DNA from: Ignavibacteria bacterium
Lineage (GTDB): Bacteria > Bacteroidota > Ignavibacteria > Kapaibacteriales > UBA961
Reading direction: 5' to 3'
NCBI GenBank assembly: GCA_947491315.1
Contig: CANLII010000011.1
Location: 1 to 63,544, forward strand
Length of the DNA stretch: 63,544 nucleotides
The notes under the pieces are model-generated. The model saw only the letters and a list, made by a program, of their open reading frames with translations, made no database searches and was not told the origin of the DNA. The translations under genes were made by a program, and so were the position numbers. Positions 1 to 9,819 of this stretch are shown piece by piece. Positions within the stretch are counted from its first letter, which is position 1. Every line of letters begins with the position of its first letter.

Positions 1-3000
1 TCTCTGTTTGAATCGTATTTCCTTTCGAATGAATGAAGTGATACAGTCCACTTTCAAAAAGATCATTGGGAATAATGACGATATGCTGATTCACATCTTG
101 ACTAAAGACCAATTTACCAACATTGTTATGAATGCGGATGATACCACCAAGTGTTTGACATGTCACCTCAAGTCCTGCAGTATTTTGAATGATTGTCACA
201 CTATTCGTCTTTGTCTCATCAACCGAGGAGATTGATTGGTCCACATCAATAGTATGATACACATCATTGATGATTATTGGTACCGTTTTAAGAGTGGAAC
301 CAGGTATAGTGAATGTCATGATGGGGACATTTGAATTAAACTGCTCACTTCCAGCATAGTGAATGGAACTTTCATCGAATGCATACTCTGAATTATTCAA
401 GCCAGATGCACCCGGTAAAAGTGCTATGCCTTTGTTTGAATTGAGTGAAATAGATAAGGCCTGTGTTTTATCTTGCGAAGGAAACAAAGCATACATACTG
501 AAGTTATTCTGTTCATTTCTTTGGATTTCTCTGATCGACACAGGGGGTCCCGATTTCACGACTTTTCCATAAGAAGGAATAGTATCCCAAATCCATGGCA
601 AAGTTGGTACTCTTCCTGCCAAGTAATGCAAAATCAAAGCTGCATCCATAGGTGTTGTTTGGAAATATACTCTGGATAATGGACCTGCATCGGGTGGCAT
701 TATTGCCAGATAATTGGATGAGTCATAGCGAAGACGCTGACCATCAACACCCAAATCAATGAAGCGTTTCCAAATTGTCGTGTCATTTTGATTATCCGGC
801 GTTCTATTACTGAAATAGTATCTACCATTATGATTGACATCGGCTCTGTACAGATTTGAAAACTCTGTGCTATCACTTTTAAATGAATCAATAATTGTTT
901 TGTCATTGACAGTCCAGCGCATGATGAGTCGAGCATCTGAATGTGTTATGTATCGTTGTTGTGGTAAACCAGCATGTTTTTTACCGGGTAATGAGGATCC
1001 ATCTGCATCTCCATTTCCCCACTCTTTGCTGAGAGGTCGATTACGATTATTCACGATTTCGAAAATTGAAATTGTACCGCTAATTTCATTGGCCACAGCA
1101 AGATAACTTCTATTTCTTCTGTGTTTTGAAGGTGGTATATAGATTATTGTCTCAGGACCACGATCACCTGATATGGTTGTTGTGCTTCTTGAGTTTGCAT
1201 AATCAACAAATGAAACATCATTTGGATTGGTGATATCATAGGCCATGATTCCACCGACTCTTTCCAATGTTGTGAAAGCATAGGTTCTTCCATCGATTTC
1301 TGCTAATACTACTCCTTCTGGCTCGGGACCTTTTGATCTACTTCTTCCTTTCAATGTATTATTCTCATTATCGGCATTGAAAATAGGCGATATAAATGAT
1401 AAAGTAGAAGTGATCATTTCAAAGTCATCACCACTATCGTAGATCATATTCTTAGAAGAAGCATCAATGATGGAGAATGATCTTGAACCTACACAATAGA
1501 TATCTTCAAATACTCCATCCCCATTTGCATCACCATTCAAATTTGTTACCCGAAATCTCCCCAACATGTGATTTTTTTTCAATTGATTTCTATGAGGATA
1601 ACGAACAGAATCCAAGACATAGGAAGATGCACCAACGGTTGTTCTTTCATTCAGTGTGGTGTATTCCTTTTCATCACCTTCATTTGCTGTAATAAGATAT
1701 CGATTTCCATTTACAGAGTAATTTGCAATCGCATCAGGAATATAAAACGCTTTCACCGGCCAATTTGCTATTGCAATAACTTGATTATTGTCAGAAGCAT
1801 CAATACCATTTCCTTGTTTGGAATAATCTTTTGTTCCAAGAGGAAATATCGAAACAATTGATTGATTGATGAGATTCACCTCAGCAATTGCATTGTTTTC
1901 TTGGAGAGTAACCCAAGCTCTTTGGGAATTTTCATCTACTGTGATGTATTCCGGTTCAATATCTTGAGACAATGTACTACTTGCCCTTGTCTTGCGAATA
2001 CCTTGCGCAATCAGAGAACTTGCTTGAGCATTGAATGCGGTAAAGTCCAAGGTCTTGACATCACTTTGTACAGTATTCTGAATCCCTTTGCTTATATCAA
2101 TAATCGTAACCGATCCTTCTGGATCAATTGAATAGTCAAGATTTGGTTGTCCTTCATTTGCCACAAGGATTTTATTTCCATCCGGAGTGAATGTTATCAT
2201 ATCCGGTTGAACACCAACAGTGAATTGTTTTATTGGGACACCTTCCAATGACATTGCTATAACAGATCCTGGTAAATGAGGCATAGCATTGGGAGATGCG
2301 ACAACCAATAGTCCATTATGTACTGCAAGTGAAGTTATTGATCCATATTGATTCATATTAATAGATCGAATCAATTTTGGAGAAGATGGTTCTGAAAAAT
2401 CAGTTATATCTACAAATCCTTCGATTCCACTGGTTGTAAACAATCGTTCACTCATAGGATCATAAGCAATGACTTCACAGGAGTTGGTACGCGTTCTGGA
2501 TGGTTCAAAACTTGTGACAAATCGTAATGATAAACTCTCGCTAGCTTTTGGAGCTAATCTGTCATCATCTCTCAGGAACACATTAATTGTGGAATCACCA
2601 GATAGAGCACAATTTTGAACTCCTGATATTCTGAATGTTGCATATTCTGTGTGTTGTTCCTTTACAGTGTCCTGCACAATAGGTACAGACAAAGTAAAAG
2701 ATGTAGTTGTTGGTGTTATATTCACAATACGATCAAATATTCCAAAATCCTGAGCATCCGTTGTGCTGAATGGTGCAGGCATAAGATCAAAAGCAAAAGA
2801 TCCTTGTGCTGGGTTAGATACAGTGATTGGAATATTGACAATACCTGCACCTTCTGATACAGAAAGAAATGGTGATCCAAATGATACTGTGGTTCGATAA
2901 TTGAATGAGAAGAAATATGGACATACCATTGTTTGTCCGAATGCATTTCTCACTTGTTGAATAGTCAATGAATAAAATTGATTATTCACAAATGGAAATG

Positions 3001-5299
3001 ACATTGTAATGATTGCCGTATCGGGCAAAGAGCCATTGCTCGTCATGGATATTGATTGTATTCCCACAAGTCCAACATAATTATTCTGATCAATAACCGA
3101 AAGTGAGTCCATATTGGTGCTATATACAATTCTCAAACTTGTGCTTCCGATCACTGAGATAGTTGATACTCTTGGTGGACCTTGAAATAAATAACTCGGC
3201 CATACTTGTTGAGGAGTTCCTGCCCCGGTAACTATCCAGTTTGCAGAATTTAAAATGGCTGACTTTAATATTGAAGGTCCACCTTGTTGAATTCCATTAT
3301 AAAAAGCATTGACGCTATTTCCTGATACGCTCCCCGGTGCATTTGCCAAAGAAACTGCGCTTGACCCATCAACCAATCCCGGTGGTATCAGAGACAGTGA
3401 ACCGGAACATGAAATATTCGTTCCCGCCCAAGCATTTGATGACAAAGCTGTTATATACTGTGGATTTGATGGTATTCCTGTATAGATAATCACTTGATCT
3501 CCTGAAGAACTCAATCCAAAACCGGCACCCGAAACAGTTCCTTTATTTGCTGTCAATGCCTCGGTTTTTATGGTGATCACTGAGCCGGCAGACAAACATT
3601 CATTGAGAGGTGAAATCCAGGTTATTCCGCCCTGACATTGTGAAGGTGATCCATCAATCACTTTAGAATCTGTTAACTGCACAATTGTTTCGGGAATAAT
3701 ATCAATCAATGTCAACAGTGCTATTTCATCATCAGTTGACAAGGCATTCATTCTATACGCTATGGGTATCACATCTCCCGGTTGAAAGATTGTCTGTGGT
3801 GGAATCACAGTAAATGCTGTACTTAAGCGGTTCCTTATTGGATTATCAGAATTATCTTCAAGTGCATTTGGAATTATTCCTATATAATATCTCTGTCCAA
3901 TCTCAAGTGGAGAACTTGGAATTATGGTGATAGTGGAACCTGCATATGATGCAGCAAACGGAATGGAAGCACCAAGTGAGTCATTGACTCTGACTTCAAT
4001 GGCCGAAAGAATATTCACAGGATTCAAAGCGGAATTGTCAGCTCGTCGAATTTGCTCACTGAAAGTGATTGTCGGTTGAATATTTTGAGCAATATATTTC
4101 GATCCATTTGTTGGTTTGAACACAGCTGTTGGAGCAGTTGTATCAATACCTAGCAATGACAAACCATCCAGTGTGAAATTATCAAATCGATTATTACCGG
4201 ATATTCCTCCCGCCCCCATCAAGAAACTCACTTTGAACTTGAAGTTTGGATTATTGTCAACACCGGTTACTCCTACACATGAAAGTGTACGAAGAACCGG
4301 ATCAGCATCTGCAACAATTATGGTATCCTTTGCCACATAATTTGTACCATCAACTGAATATGACCATATCTGTGTGCCAGCACCACTTCCCGATCTTCTC
4401 GTGGTAAAGGTCACGCTGACATCCTCAAATCCTGTTGTGGGCAATGCAAAAACCAATTCCCCTCCGATTGGGTTATTAAAACGAAGGTGGGTACCTGAAA
4501 CATCGCCATTTCTTGCATTTGAATTCAGCACAGAGAAATTCTGACTTGTACCACCGACCGGATCAATAAAGCTAGTTCCCCCCGCAATATGGGTTAAACT
4601 TGCATTTGCAATTATGGATTGTGTTGGCTGAGAAATTGCAGCGATCGTAGCATTATTATTGAAATTCCAATAATGCAGCAATGTTGAAGGAGGTATAATT
4701 TTTCCATCAATTGCAATATTGTCAAATCGATTATTTCCTGTTGTACTGCCTGCCCCTTGAGCAAACTGTACACGGATCTTGGCATTCGGATTATTATCTA
4801 ATGCACTGATCAAAGACAAATCAATTTGGCGTAAAACAGGATCGGCATCAAGCACAATGAGTGTGTCTATACCGATAAAGTTGACACCATCCAATGAATA
4901 TGCCCAATACTGAATTCCTGCTCCACTTCCTGATCTTCTGGTGGAAAATGATACGCGAATATCTTTGTAACCAATCGTTGGAATATTGAATAACAATTCA
5001 CTTCCAAGCGGATTATTGACACGCAAATGTGTACCTGAAACATCCCCATTTCTTGCATTGAGATTTAACACAGAAAAATTCTGTCCAGTACCTCCTACAG
5101 CATCAATAATACTCGAAGCCCCCGGAGTGAATTGTATTGATGCACCATTTATCAAAGACACGGAAGGAATAAGTAAAGTCGGCACTGAAGCATTACTGTT
5201 AAAATTCCAATAATGCAATGTACTTGTATTGCCTATGGCCGGGATTGCAATCATCGCAATGATGCAAGCAACAATTGACCGGTAAATAGATTGATTCAT
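1..5299 (-). CDS. Giant multidomain T9SS-secreted surface protein (choice-of-anchor I, dockerin-like), 3' end beyond window
   Basis: The minus-strand frame is open from an ATG at 5299 to the left edge (1766 codons, no stop), so only the last few residues are missing. A signal peptide (about 1-26) is followed by two copies of a roughly 180-residue domain starting LHYWNFN (about 28-205 and 206-390), then a Big_5-like Ig domain opening near TAPTAVFKPTNGSKY, a lamin-tail-like region (SGAGFGLSSSGDQVIIYTG), a Calx-beta-like domain (about 816-913), and a choice-of-anchor I type beta-propeller (about 925-1420, with FTPDGNKILVANEGQPN and SKGPEPEGVV). A split dockerin-like pair follows (GDADGSS...SDARLIMRW and ADVNHNG...DAALILHYLAG, about 1431-1570). 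The end (IRIHNNVGKLVFSQDV, then SGLYHFI) resembles a T9SS type A sorting domain. It is presumably a large cell-surface or released protein. The substrate is unknown. Confidence 0.85.
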   Translation of the reverse strand, partial: MNQSIYRSIVACIIAMIAIPAIGNTSTLHYWNFNSNASVPTLLIPSVSLINGASIQFTPGASSIIDAVGGTGQNFSVLNLNARNGDVSGTHLRVNNPLGSELLFNIPTIGYKDIRVSFSTRRSGSGAGIQYWAYSLDGVNFIGIDTLIVLDADPVLRQIDLSLISALDNNPNAKIRVQFAQGAGSTTGNNRFDNIAIDGKIIPPSTLLHYWNFNNNATIAAISQPTQSIIANASLTHIAGGTSFIDPVGGTSQNFSVLNSNARNGDVSGTHLRFNNPIGGELVFALPTTGFEDVSVTFTTRRSGSGAGTQIWSYSVDGTNYVAKDTIIVADADPVLRTLSCVGVTGVDNNPNFKFKVSFLMGAGGISGNNRFDNFTLDGLSLLGIDTTAPTAVFKPTNGSKYIAQNIQPTITFSEQIRRADNSALNPVNILSAIEVRVNDSLGASIPFAASYAGSTITIIPSSPLEIGQRYYIGIIPNALEDNSDNPIRNRLSTAFTVIPPQTIFQPGDVIPIAYRMNALSTDDEIALLTLIDIIPETIVQLTDSKVIDGSPSQCQGGITWISPLNECLSAGSVITIKTEALTANKGTVSGAGFGLSSSGDQVIIYTGIPSNPQYITALSSNAWAGTNISCSGSLSLIPPGLVDGSSAVSLANAPGSVSGNSVNAFYNGIQQGGPSILKSAILNSANWIVTGAGTPQQVWPSYLFQGPPRVSTISVIGSTSLRIVYSTNMDSLSVIDQNNYVGLVGIQSISMTSNGSLPDTAIITMSFPFVNNQFYSLTIQQVRNAFGQTMVCPYFFSFNYRTTVSFGSPFLSVSEGAGIVNIPITVSNPAQGSFAFDLMPAPFSTTDAQDFGIFDRIVNITPTTTSFTLSVPIVQDTVKEQHTEYATFRISGVQNCALSGDSTINVFLRDDDRLAPKASESLSLRFVTSFEPSRTRTNSCEVIAYDPMSERLFTTSGIEGFVDITDFSEPSSPKLIRSINMNQYGSITSLAVHNGLLVVASPNAMPHLPGSVIAMSLEGVPIKQFTVGVQPDMITFTPDGNKILVANEGQPNLDYSIDPEGSVTIIDISKGIQNTVQSDVKTLDFTAFNAQASSLIAQGIRKTRASSTLSQDIEPEYITVDENSQRAWVTLQENNAIAEVNLINQSIVSIFPLGTKDYSKQGNGIDASDNNQVIAIANWPVKAFYIPDAIANYSVNGNRYLITANEGDEKEYTTLNERTTVGASSYVLDSVRYPHRNQLKKNHMLGRFRVTNLNGDANGDGVFEDIYCVGSRSFSIIDASSKNMIYDSGDDFEMITSTLSFISPIFNADNENNTLKGRSRSKGPEPEGVVLAEIDGRTYAFTTLERVGGIMAYDITNPNDVSFVDYANSRSTTTISGDRGPETIIYIPPSKHRRNRSYLAVANEISGTISIFEIVNNRNRPLSKEWGNGDADGSSLPGKKHAGLPQQRYITHSDARLIMRWTVNDKTIIDSFKSDSTEFSNLYRADVNHNGRYYFSNRTPDNQNDTTIWKRFIDLGVDGQRLRYDSSNYLAIMPPDAGPLSRVYFQTTPMDAALILHYLAGRVPTLPWIWDTIPSYGKVVKSGPPVSIREIQRNEQNNFSMYALFPSQDKTQALSISLNSNKGIALLPGASGLNNSEYAFDESSIHYAGSEQFNSNVPIMTFTIPGSTLKTVPIIINDVYHTIDVDQSISSVDETKTNSVTIIQNTAGLEVTCQTLGGIIRIHNNVGKLVFSQDVNQHIVIIPNDLFESGLYHFIHSKGNTIQTE

Positions 5300-5415
5300 G
5301 CGATATATCCTTATTATAAGAACACGCAATCTATCCCTTCTCATATTATTGCTATTTTAAGAAATGTTTACATTTTGATAACAGTACTCCAATACATTAC
5401 CTGTAACAAATCAAT

Positions 5416-5847
5416 TTATTCATAATACACACCATCAGGCGGAAAAATCAATTTCGGTGCTTTCGGAAAACGATTAACGATTCCTGCCCACCACATATCT
5501 GTACCAAATGCTCCGTATTCCGCAATGGACCAATTGGAACCTCTTTTCACAAAAAGACATGTGGTTTTGCAACACTCATAATCCTCATCCGGAAAGGTAA
5601 TTTGTCCACCATCTTTTCTTTGCACGGATCCTTCAAACCAGGAATATTCACCTGATACTTTAAAATGATCCACCACGAATACAACTTCTTGTCTAATTGT
5701 TTTTCTGATTTCACCTCTCAATAGATCGAGCATTTGTGTTCGCTGGACCTGATTGGCAGAATTTTTGACCTTGAAATCTTGAATCTGCGAGCGCAAAGGC
5801 AAGCATGCAAATACCAAGAAATAAGCAATGAATACAATACTCTTCAT
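5416..5847 (-). CDS. Exported protein of unknown function (143 aa)
   Basis: A small protein with a hydrophobic signal peptide (MKSIVFIAYFLVFACLPLRSQ) and a compact C-terminal region. A CCKTTC cysteine cluster near residue 95 is followed by a Trp/Gly-rich stretch (WSIAEYGAFGTDMWW). The central part alternates charged and hydrophobic residues like a small beta-sheet domain with a nuclear transport factor 2 flavour (VVDHFKVSGEYSWFEGSV), but I do not recognise the family. It stands alone between the giant surface protein and ctlX, with its own upstream region shared divergently with ctlX (93 bp gap). Likely periplasmic or cell-surface. Confidence 0.7.
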   Translation of the reverse strand: MKSIVFIAYFLVFACLPLRSQIQDFKVKNSANQVQRTQMLDLLRGEIRKTIRQEVVFVVDHFKVSGEYSWFEGSVQRKDGGQITFPDEDYECCKTTCLFVKRGSNWSIAEYGAFGTDMWWAGIVNRFPKAPKLIFPPDGVYYE

Positions 5848-5940
5848 ACATCACCTCTTTACATTCATAAAAATCACTGATATCAATACCCCGATATCAT
5901 GTAAATTGAATTTCAAATATACAATGAAAATGAAAGAGAT

Positions 5941-6861
5941 ATGAGTAAAAGTAACACCGAATATATTGCCAATACTGTTTTGATGATCAGACCAAATGCA
6001 TTTGGATTCAATCCCGAAACTGCATCATCGAATGCTTTTCAATCTGAATCTTTGGCAAATGAGCGTGAATTTTCAGCCAATGCTGTGCGTGAATTTGATG
6101 CAATGGTGGAAGTACTACTCAAATACCACATAGAAGTGATCATTGTGGAGGATACTGAATACCCTTATACACCTGATGCGATTTTCCCCAATAATTGGAT
6201 GAGTCTTCATACAGATGGGACAATGATACTCTATCCCATGATGGCATCAAACAGAAGAACGGAACGCAGAACAGACATTATTGATATGCTGAAGTCGCGC
6301 TATGAAATGGACACAATTCATGATCTTTCACATCATGAATTAGAAGGTAAATTTTTGGAAGGCACTGGAAGTATTGTGTTTGATCATGAGCATAAGATTG
6401 CATATGCCGCACTTTCAGCAAGAACTGATAAAGATGTATTCCATGAATGTTGTGCTCTGTTAGGATATCAGCCAATTGCATTTAGAGCGTATCATGCAAA
6501 TGGATTACCTGTTTATCACACGAATGTACTCATGCATATCAATCCATTTGTTTCAGCTATATGTCTTGACATGATATTTCTTGATGATAGATACATTGTT
6601 CATGATTCTCTTTCAAGAGGCCGACATACCCCTATTATGTTGAGCAAACAACAAGTCAATAATTTTGCAGGTAATATGCTAGTTGTTCTGAATACTGCAG
6701 GAATTCCATTTCTCATTGGATCAAAAAAGGGATTTGCCTCACTCACAGAAGAGCAAATGAAGCAGATCCCCATTGATATCATTCAACTTGACATACCAAT
6801 AATTGAGTCTATTGGAGGGGGTAGTGTCCGATGCATGCTGGCAGAAATATATCATTCATAA
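5941..6861 (+). CDS. ctlX: CtlX-type citrulline hydrolase / amidinotransferase-related protein
   Basis: A cytosolic pentein-fold hydrolase. The family includes CtlX (citrulline utilisation hydrolase), arginine deiminases and dimethylarginine hydrolases. Visible signatures are the N-terminal VLMIRPNAFGFNPETA, the DAIFPNNWMSLH segment, the substrate-loop LEGTGSIVFD, the catalytic His in YHTNVLM and the nucleophilic Cys298 in GGGSVRCMLAE close to the C-terminus. The length of 306 aa is normal for CtlX. The start at the first ATG gives the family N-terminus directly. No arginine or citrulline catabolic genes lie next to it and its stop abuts the convergent CAP gene. The exact substrate (citrulline or another guanidino/ureido compound) is inferred from the family. 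Confidence 0.85.
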   Translation: MSKSNTEYIANTVLMIRPNAFGFNPETASSNAFQSESLANEREFSANAVREFDAMVEVLLKYHIEVIIVEDTEYPYTPDAIFPNNWMSLHTDGTMILYPMMASNRRTERRTDIIDMLKSRYEMDTIHDLSHHELEGKFLEGTGSIVFDHEHKIAYAALSARTDKDVFHECCALLGYQPIAFRAYHANGLPVYHTNVLMHINPFVSAICLDMIFLDDRYIVHDSLSRGRHTPIMLSKQQVNNFAGNMLVVLNTAGIPFLIGSKKGFASLTEEQMKQIPIDIIQLDIPIIESIGGGSVRCMLAEIYHS

Positions 6862-6862
6862 A

Positions 6863-7516
6863 TTATTTTTTGGCTTCTGTTCTTAATGGATATTCATGTT
6901 TTCCGCCTAAGAATACAGAATGAATATATGGAAGTCCATAATGAGTTGTATGATATACCTTAAATCCAATATGGGTAATATCCTTATGTAAGAGAAATTC
7001 ATTATGCTTTGGACTAGAAATCCATGATTCTAAGAAATTCTTAGGAAGATTCTTTAGTACAAATCTATTACCGGCAGAATATATTGGCTTAGATTTTTCA
7101 TACTCTATTGATAATAGCCTATAGATATATTTTTTAGTTTTCTCCCAAAATGTTCTCTGGGGAAAATCGTAGTAAATGGGAAACTCTGCAACAACAGTCA
7201 TGTTTTCCCCCCGTACTTTCATTGACTCAGTTGATTCATTAAATTGAGCTGCCATTCTTAGGAACTTAAAATGCTGATCTCTTCCATCCGGACAAATTGA
7301 AAATGAGTCTAATCGCTGATAGCAATCATTTGTCCCTTCTGAAGATATCCTCAATCTCTCCAAGCCAAAAGAATCTAATTGCATATCATACTGCAGTGCA
7401 GGTAAACCTTTTTCTATTCTATATGCATTGAATAATGTCATAAACTCTTGTGAGAGTGAATCTTGAGAAAATAGCGTCTCACATGTGAGCAAGAACAATA
7501 CAAGAAACTGTTTCAT
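6863..7516 (-). CDS. Exported CAP/SCP-like domain protein
   Basis: A signal peptide (about 1-17) is followed by a CAP (SCP/PR-1) type domain. The opening helix is FNAYRIEKGLPALQYDMQLD, the central motif is RGENMTVV, and the C-terminal part (FLESWISSPKHNEFLL, then HIGFKVYHTTHYG and IHSVFLGG) matches the family order W..SP.H / iGvG / yy.vq.F. The domain carries a longer insertion (about 95-150) than typical bacterial CAP proteins. Family members are secreted and have varied or unknown activity, so no reaction is assigned. It is convergent with ctlX with a one-base gap and is followed on the same strand by a region shared with the transglutaminase-like gene. Confidence 0.75.
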   Translation of the reverse strand: MKQFLVLFLLTCETLFSQDSLSQEFMTLFNAYRIEKGLPALQYDMQLDSFGLERLRISSEGTNDCYQRLDSFSICPDGRDQHFKFLRMAAQFNESTESMKVRGENMTVVAEFPIYYDFPQRTFWEKTKKYIYRLLSIEYEKSKPIYSAGNRFVLKNLPKNFLESWISSPKHNEFLLHKDITHIGFKVYHTTHYGLPYIHSVFLGGKHEYPLRTEAKK

Positions 7517-7565
7517 ATTTCCCCCTTATTATATGGATATACTACTTCTATAAAAATGACTTACA

Positions 7566-8663
7566 CTACTTTTGAGCCAATGAAGAATGAAGATCACTAT
7601 TGTCCACGAAAAACAAAAGTTGCTTTTTCATGAATGTATATGTGTGCATGGAATAAGGGTCAATTGTTATAACTTTTTTGCTTCTGTTTTTATACTCCTT
7701 TGAAATATGAATCAAATATCCGGTAAAACTCATTTCGATATATTCTTTCTGAGCCAAGAAATAGATTCTTGGAAGCACTCTTCTGTGTTCGAGAATAAAT
7801 TTCACACGCGCATCATCATCATTGAATATGGTATCACTTCGATTATAACGAATTTCATTCATTGTATGTAAAGGCAAACTATTACCAATGTAATTATCCA
7901 GATATTTTCTAAATATAGGATGCTTTGCTATGATTTCTTCTACTGTATTTGGAAGAGTTTTTCTCCCAAACTCAAAATGTGATATCGTTCTCAAGTCATA
8001 GATAGCATTATCTGATTTCCTTTTCTCTCCAATCTCATATGGATGATAAAAGAAATATGCATTATTGACACGCTTGATAGTGGTGATGTTATTTTCATCA
8101 CTATTTCTAAGTCCCATTGATGATCCATGGGTTGGATCAATAAGTCCGTACTTTCCATTGACTTGTACCATTACCCAAGCATGATGGTAGGTACTCTTCT
8201 CAATATCTTCATCCAACTCAGCTGTTTTACCAGTAACATAGTATGCTGAAATACCAACATGATTGCATGCATCCACCATGATATTGGAGAAGGCAACACA
8301 TACACCTAATTTTGTACGCAATGCATGTTCTGTACTTTGACTTGGTCTCTTTTTCTTGCCATATACACAATCAAAATCATAACTCATACCTGTTGGTGAA
8401 GCAAACCATACATACATCGCTCGAATGAATTCAAGATCTGACTTTGTAAATGTTTTGATATACTTTGATAGATCTTTCACTGAATTGGTATATTCAATTG
8501 GGATATTCATTGCCTTTTTGTCAACATAATCAAAGTCTACATATTCATGAGTGATTCGATTCACAGGTTGAGAATTCATCACATGAATACTATTGAATGA
8601 AGATGGCAACATAATCAATAGAGTTGCGATGATACTTGCGGATTTGAAGATTGGATTTTTCAT
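7566..8663 (-). CDS. Exported transglutaminase-like cysteine protease superfamily protein
   Basis: A signal sequence (about 1-29) precedes a transglutaminase-core domain (about 65-185). The catalytic triad can be read in order: Cys122 in TKLGVCVAFSNIM, His160/161 in YHHAWVMV and Asp176 in GLIDPTHGS. The C-terminal half (about 190-365) has no recognised motif and is rich in aromatic and charged residues. Bacterial members of this group are usually thiol hydrolases or cell-wall and peptide-processing enzymes rather than true cross-linkers. This one probably acts outside the cytoplasm. It is transcribed away from the lipoprotein gene at 8792, and the 128 bp between them presumably holds both promoters. 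Confidence 0.85.
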   Translation of the reverse strand: MKNPIFKSASIIATLLIMLPSSFNSIHVMNSQPVNRITHEYVDFDYVDKKAMNIPIEYTNSVKDLSKYIKTFTKSDLEFIRAMYVWFASPTGMSYDFDCVYGKKKRPSQSTEHALRTKLGVCVAFSNIMVDACNHVGISAYYVTGKTAELDEDIEKSTYHHAWVMVQVNGKYGLIDPTHGSSMGLRNSDENNITTIKRVNNAYFFYHPYEIGEKRKSDNAIYDLRTISHFEFGRKTLPNTVEEIIAKHPIFRKYLDNYIGNSLPLHTMNEIRYNRSDTIFNDDDARVKFILEHRRVLPRIYFLAQKEYIEMSFTGYLIHISKEYKNRSKKVITIDPYSMHTYTFMKKQLLFFVDNSDLHSSLAQK

Positions 8664-8791
8664 AAGACCCCCTGTTTTTATGTATTCGTTATATTTCTGT
8701 CTGGTTAGACCTAGTTTATAAATTTATATTGTGCCGTTTATGAAATTATGTTTATTTTTGTCTAGTTATTTTAATTATCCGGGGTTTTCAT

Positions 8792-9817
8792 ATGTATATC
8801 ATTAAAGTATTCACACTCATTCTTCTACTTTTCACAATACTATCTTGTGATGACTTATCTAGAAAAAAACATAATTCTGATGCCCAACACCTTATAGACT
8901 CCATTCACAAAGAATGGGAAAAAGGTCTCATTAAAGATTCAATTACTTTGGCAAATAAAGGAGAATTACCCGCTGTAGAGAAGGGGGATTTAGCAACACA
9001 TCCATTCTATGGATACTATATCAACAAAACAGTTACAACATTTCGTATATCATGTAATTCAACATTTGATTATGCTAAATCCAGAAATGTAGATTCAATG
9101 CTCTCATATTTGAACTGTATCAAGGATAAGCAAAGCAGAGTCAATTTATTGCGCATAATTCTGATTACAGCAACATATGACCAATCAAGACTTGAGGATA
9201 GTCTGAGATTTCTTTCTGATTCTCAGCTTTATCGAATGATCACGTATGCATACAATCAAGACATACTCAGTGATGCATTGGAGTCTAATGGTCCTGAATT
9301 TGACAGTCTATATCAGACTATCTCTTCTTTGATGACTAAAAATGAGTCAAAGGCTGTCATTCTTACATTCATCAATGATTCGATATTCAATTATTACTAT
9401 ATGACAGTGGAATTTAGCTTGCCAACAAAGAATATTCTCATGCTACACTATAATGCAGCAGGAATGGCAGGTTCTGCGGAAAAACGCTATTTCCTTAAGC
9501 AAGGATATAATTACAAAGAATTGAATTTAACTTCTATTATTTCCATAGTAGATAAAAAAATGACTAAGATTGCAAAGGAAGATGCTTCTGCTGATACTGA
9601 CAGATTTGAGGGACTATTCACTTGGAATGAGAAGAAGGGGATGCATCAATTGGAACTATTTATACAAGTCAGTTCAGGAGCAAGTTGCTGCCCGCCATAC
9701 ATTGTACAATTGTACACAAAAGACTTCAAGACCATTGAGCCAAGTTCATTGAAATATGCAACTACTCAGCATTTTTCAGATAGCACAATAAAGCCTGTGT
9801 GGAAAGATATACGATGA
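8792..9817 (+). CDS. Lipoprotein of unknown function (341 aa)
   Basis: The N-terminus MYIIKVFTLILLLFTILSC is a lipoprotein signal with Cys19 as the likely lipidation site. The remainder is soluble, largely helical up to about residue 180, then more beta-rich. A CCPP motif lies at about 297-300 (SSGASCCPPYIVQLY). I recognise no family. It is an island gene, divergent from the transglutaminase-like gene and convergent (2 bp gap) with the FISUMP lipoprotein. Its low GC and AT-rich codons resemble the small exported genes around it rather than the housekeeping genes further right. Confidence 0.7.
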   Translation: MYIIKVFTLILLLFTILSCDDLSRKKHNSDAQHLIDSIHKEWEKGLIKDSITLANKGELPAVEKGDLATHPFYGYYINKTVTTFRISCNSTFDYAKSRNVDSMLSYLNCIKDKQSRVNLLRIILITATYDQSRLEDSLRFLSDSQLYRMITYAYNQDILSDALESNGPEFDSLYQTISSLMTKNESKAVILTFINDSIFNYYYMTVEFSLPTKNILMLHYNAAGMAGSAEKRYFLKQGYNYKELNLTSIISIVDKKMTKIAKEDASADTDRFEGLFTWNEKKGMHQLELFIQVSSGASCCPPYIVQLYTKDFKTIEPSSLKYATTQHFSDSTIKPVWKDIR

Positions 9818-9819
9818 TA

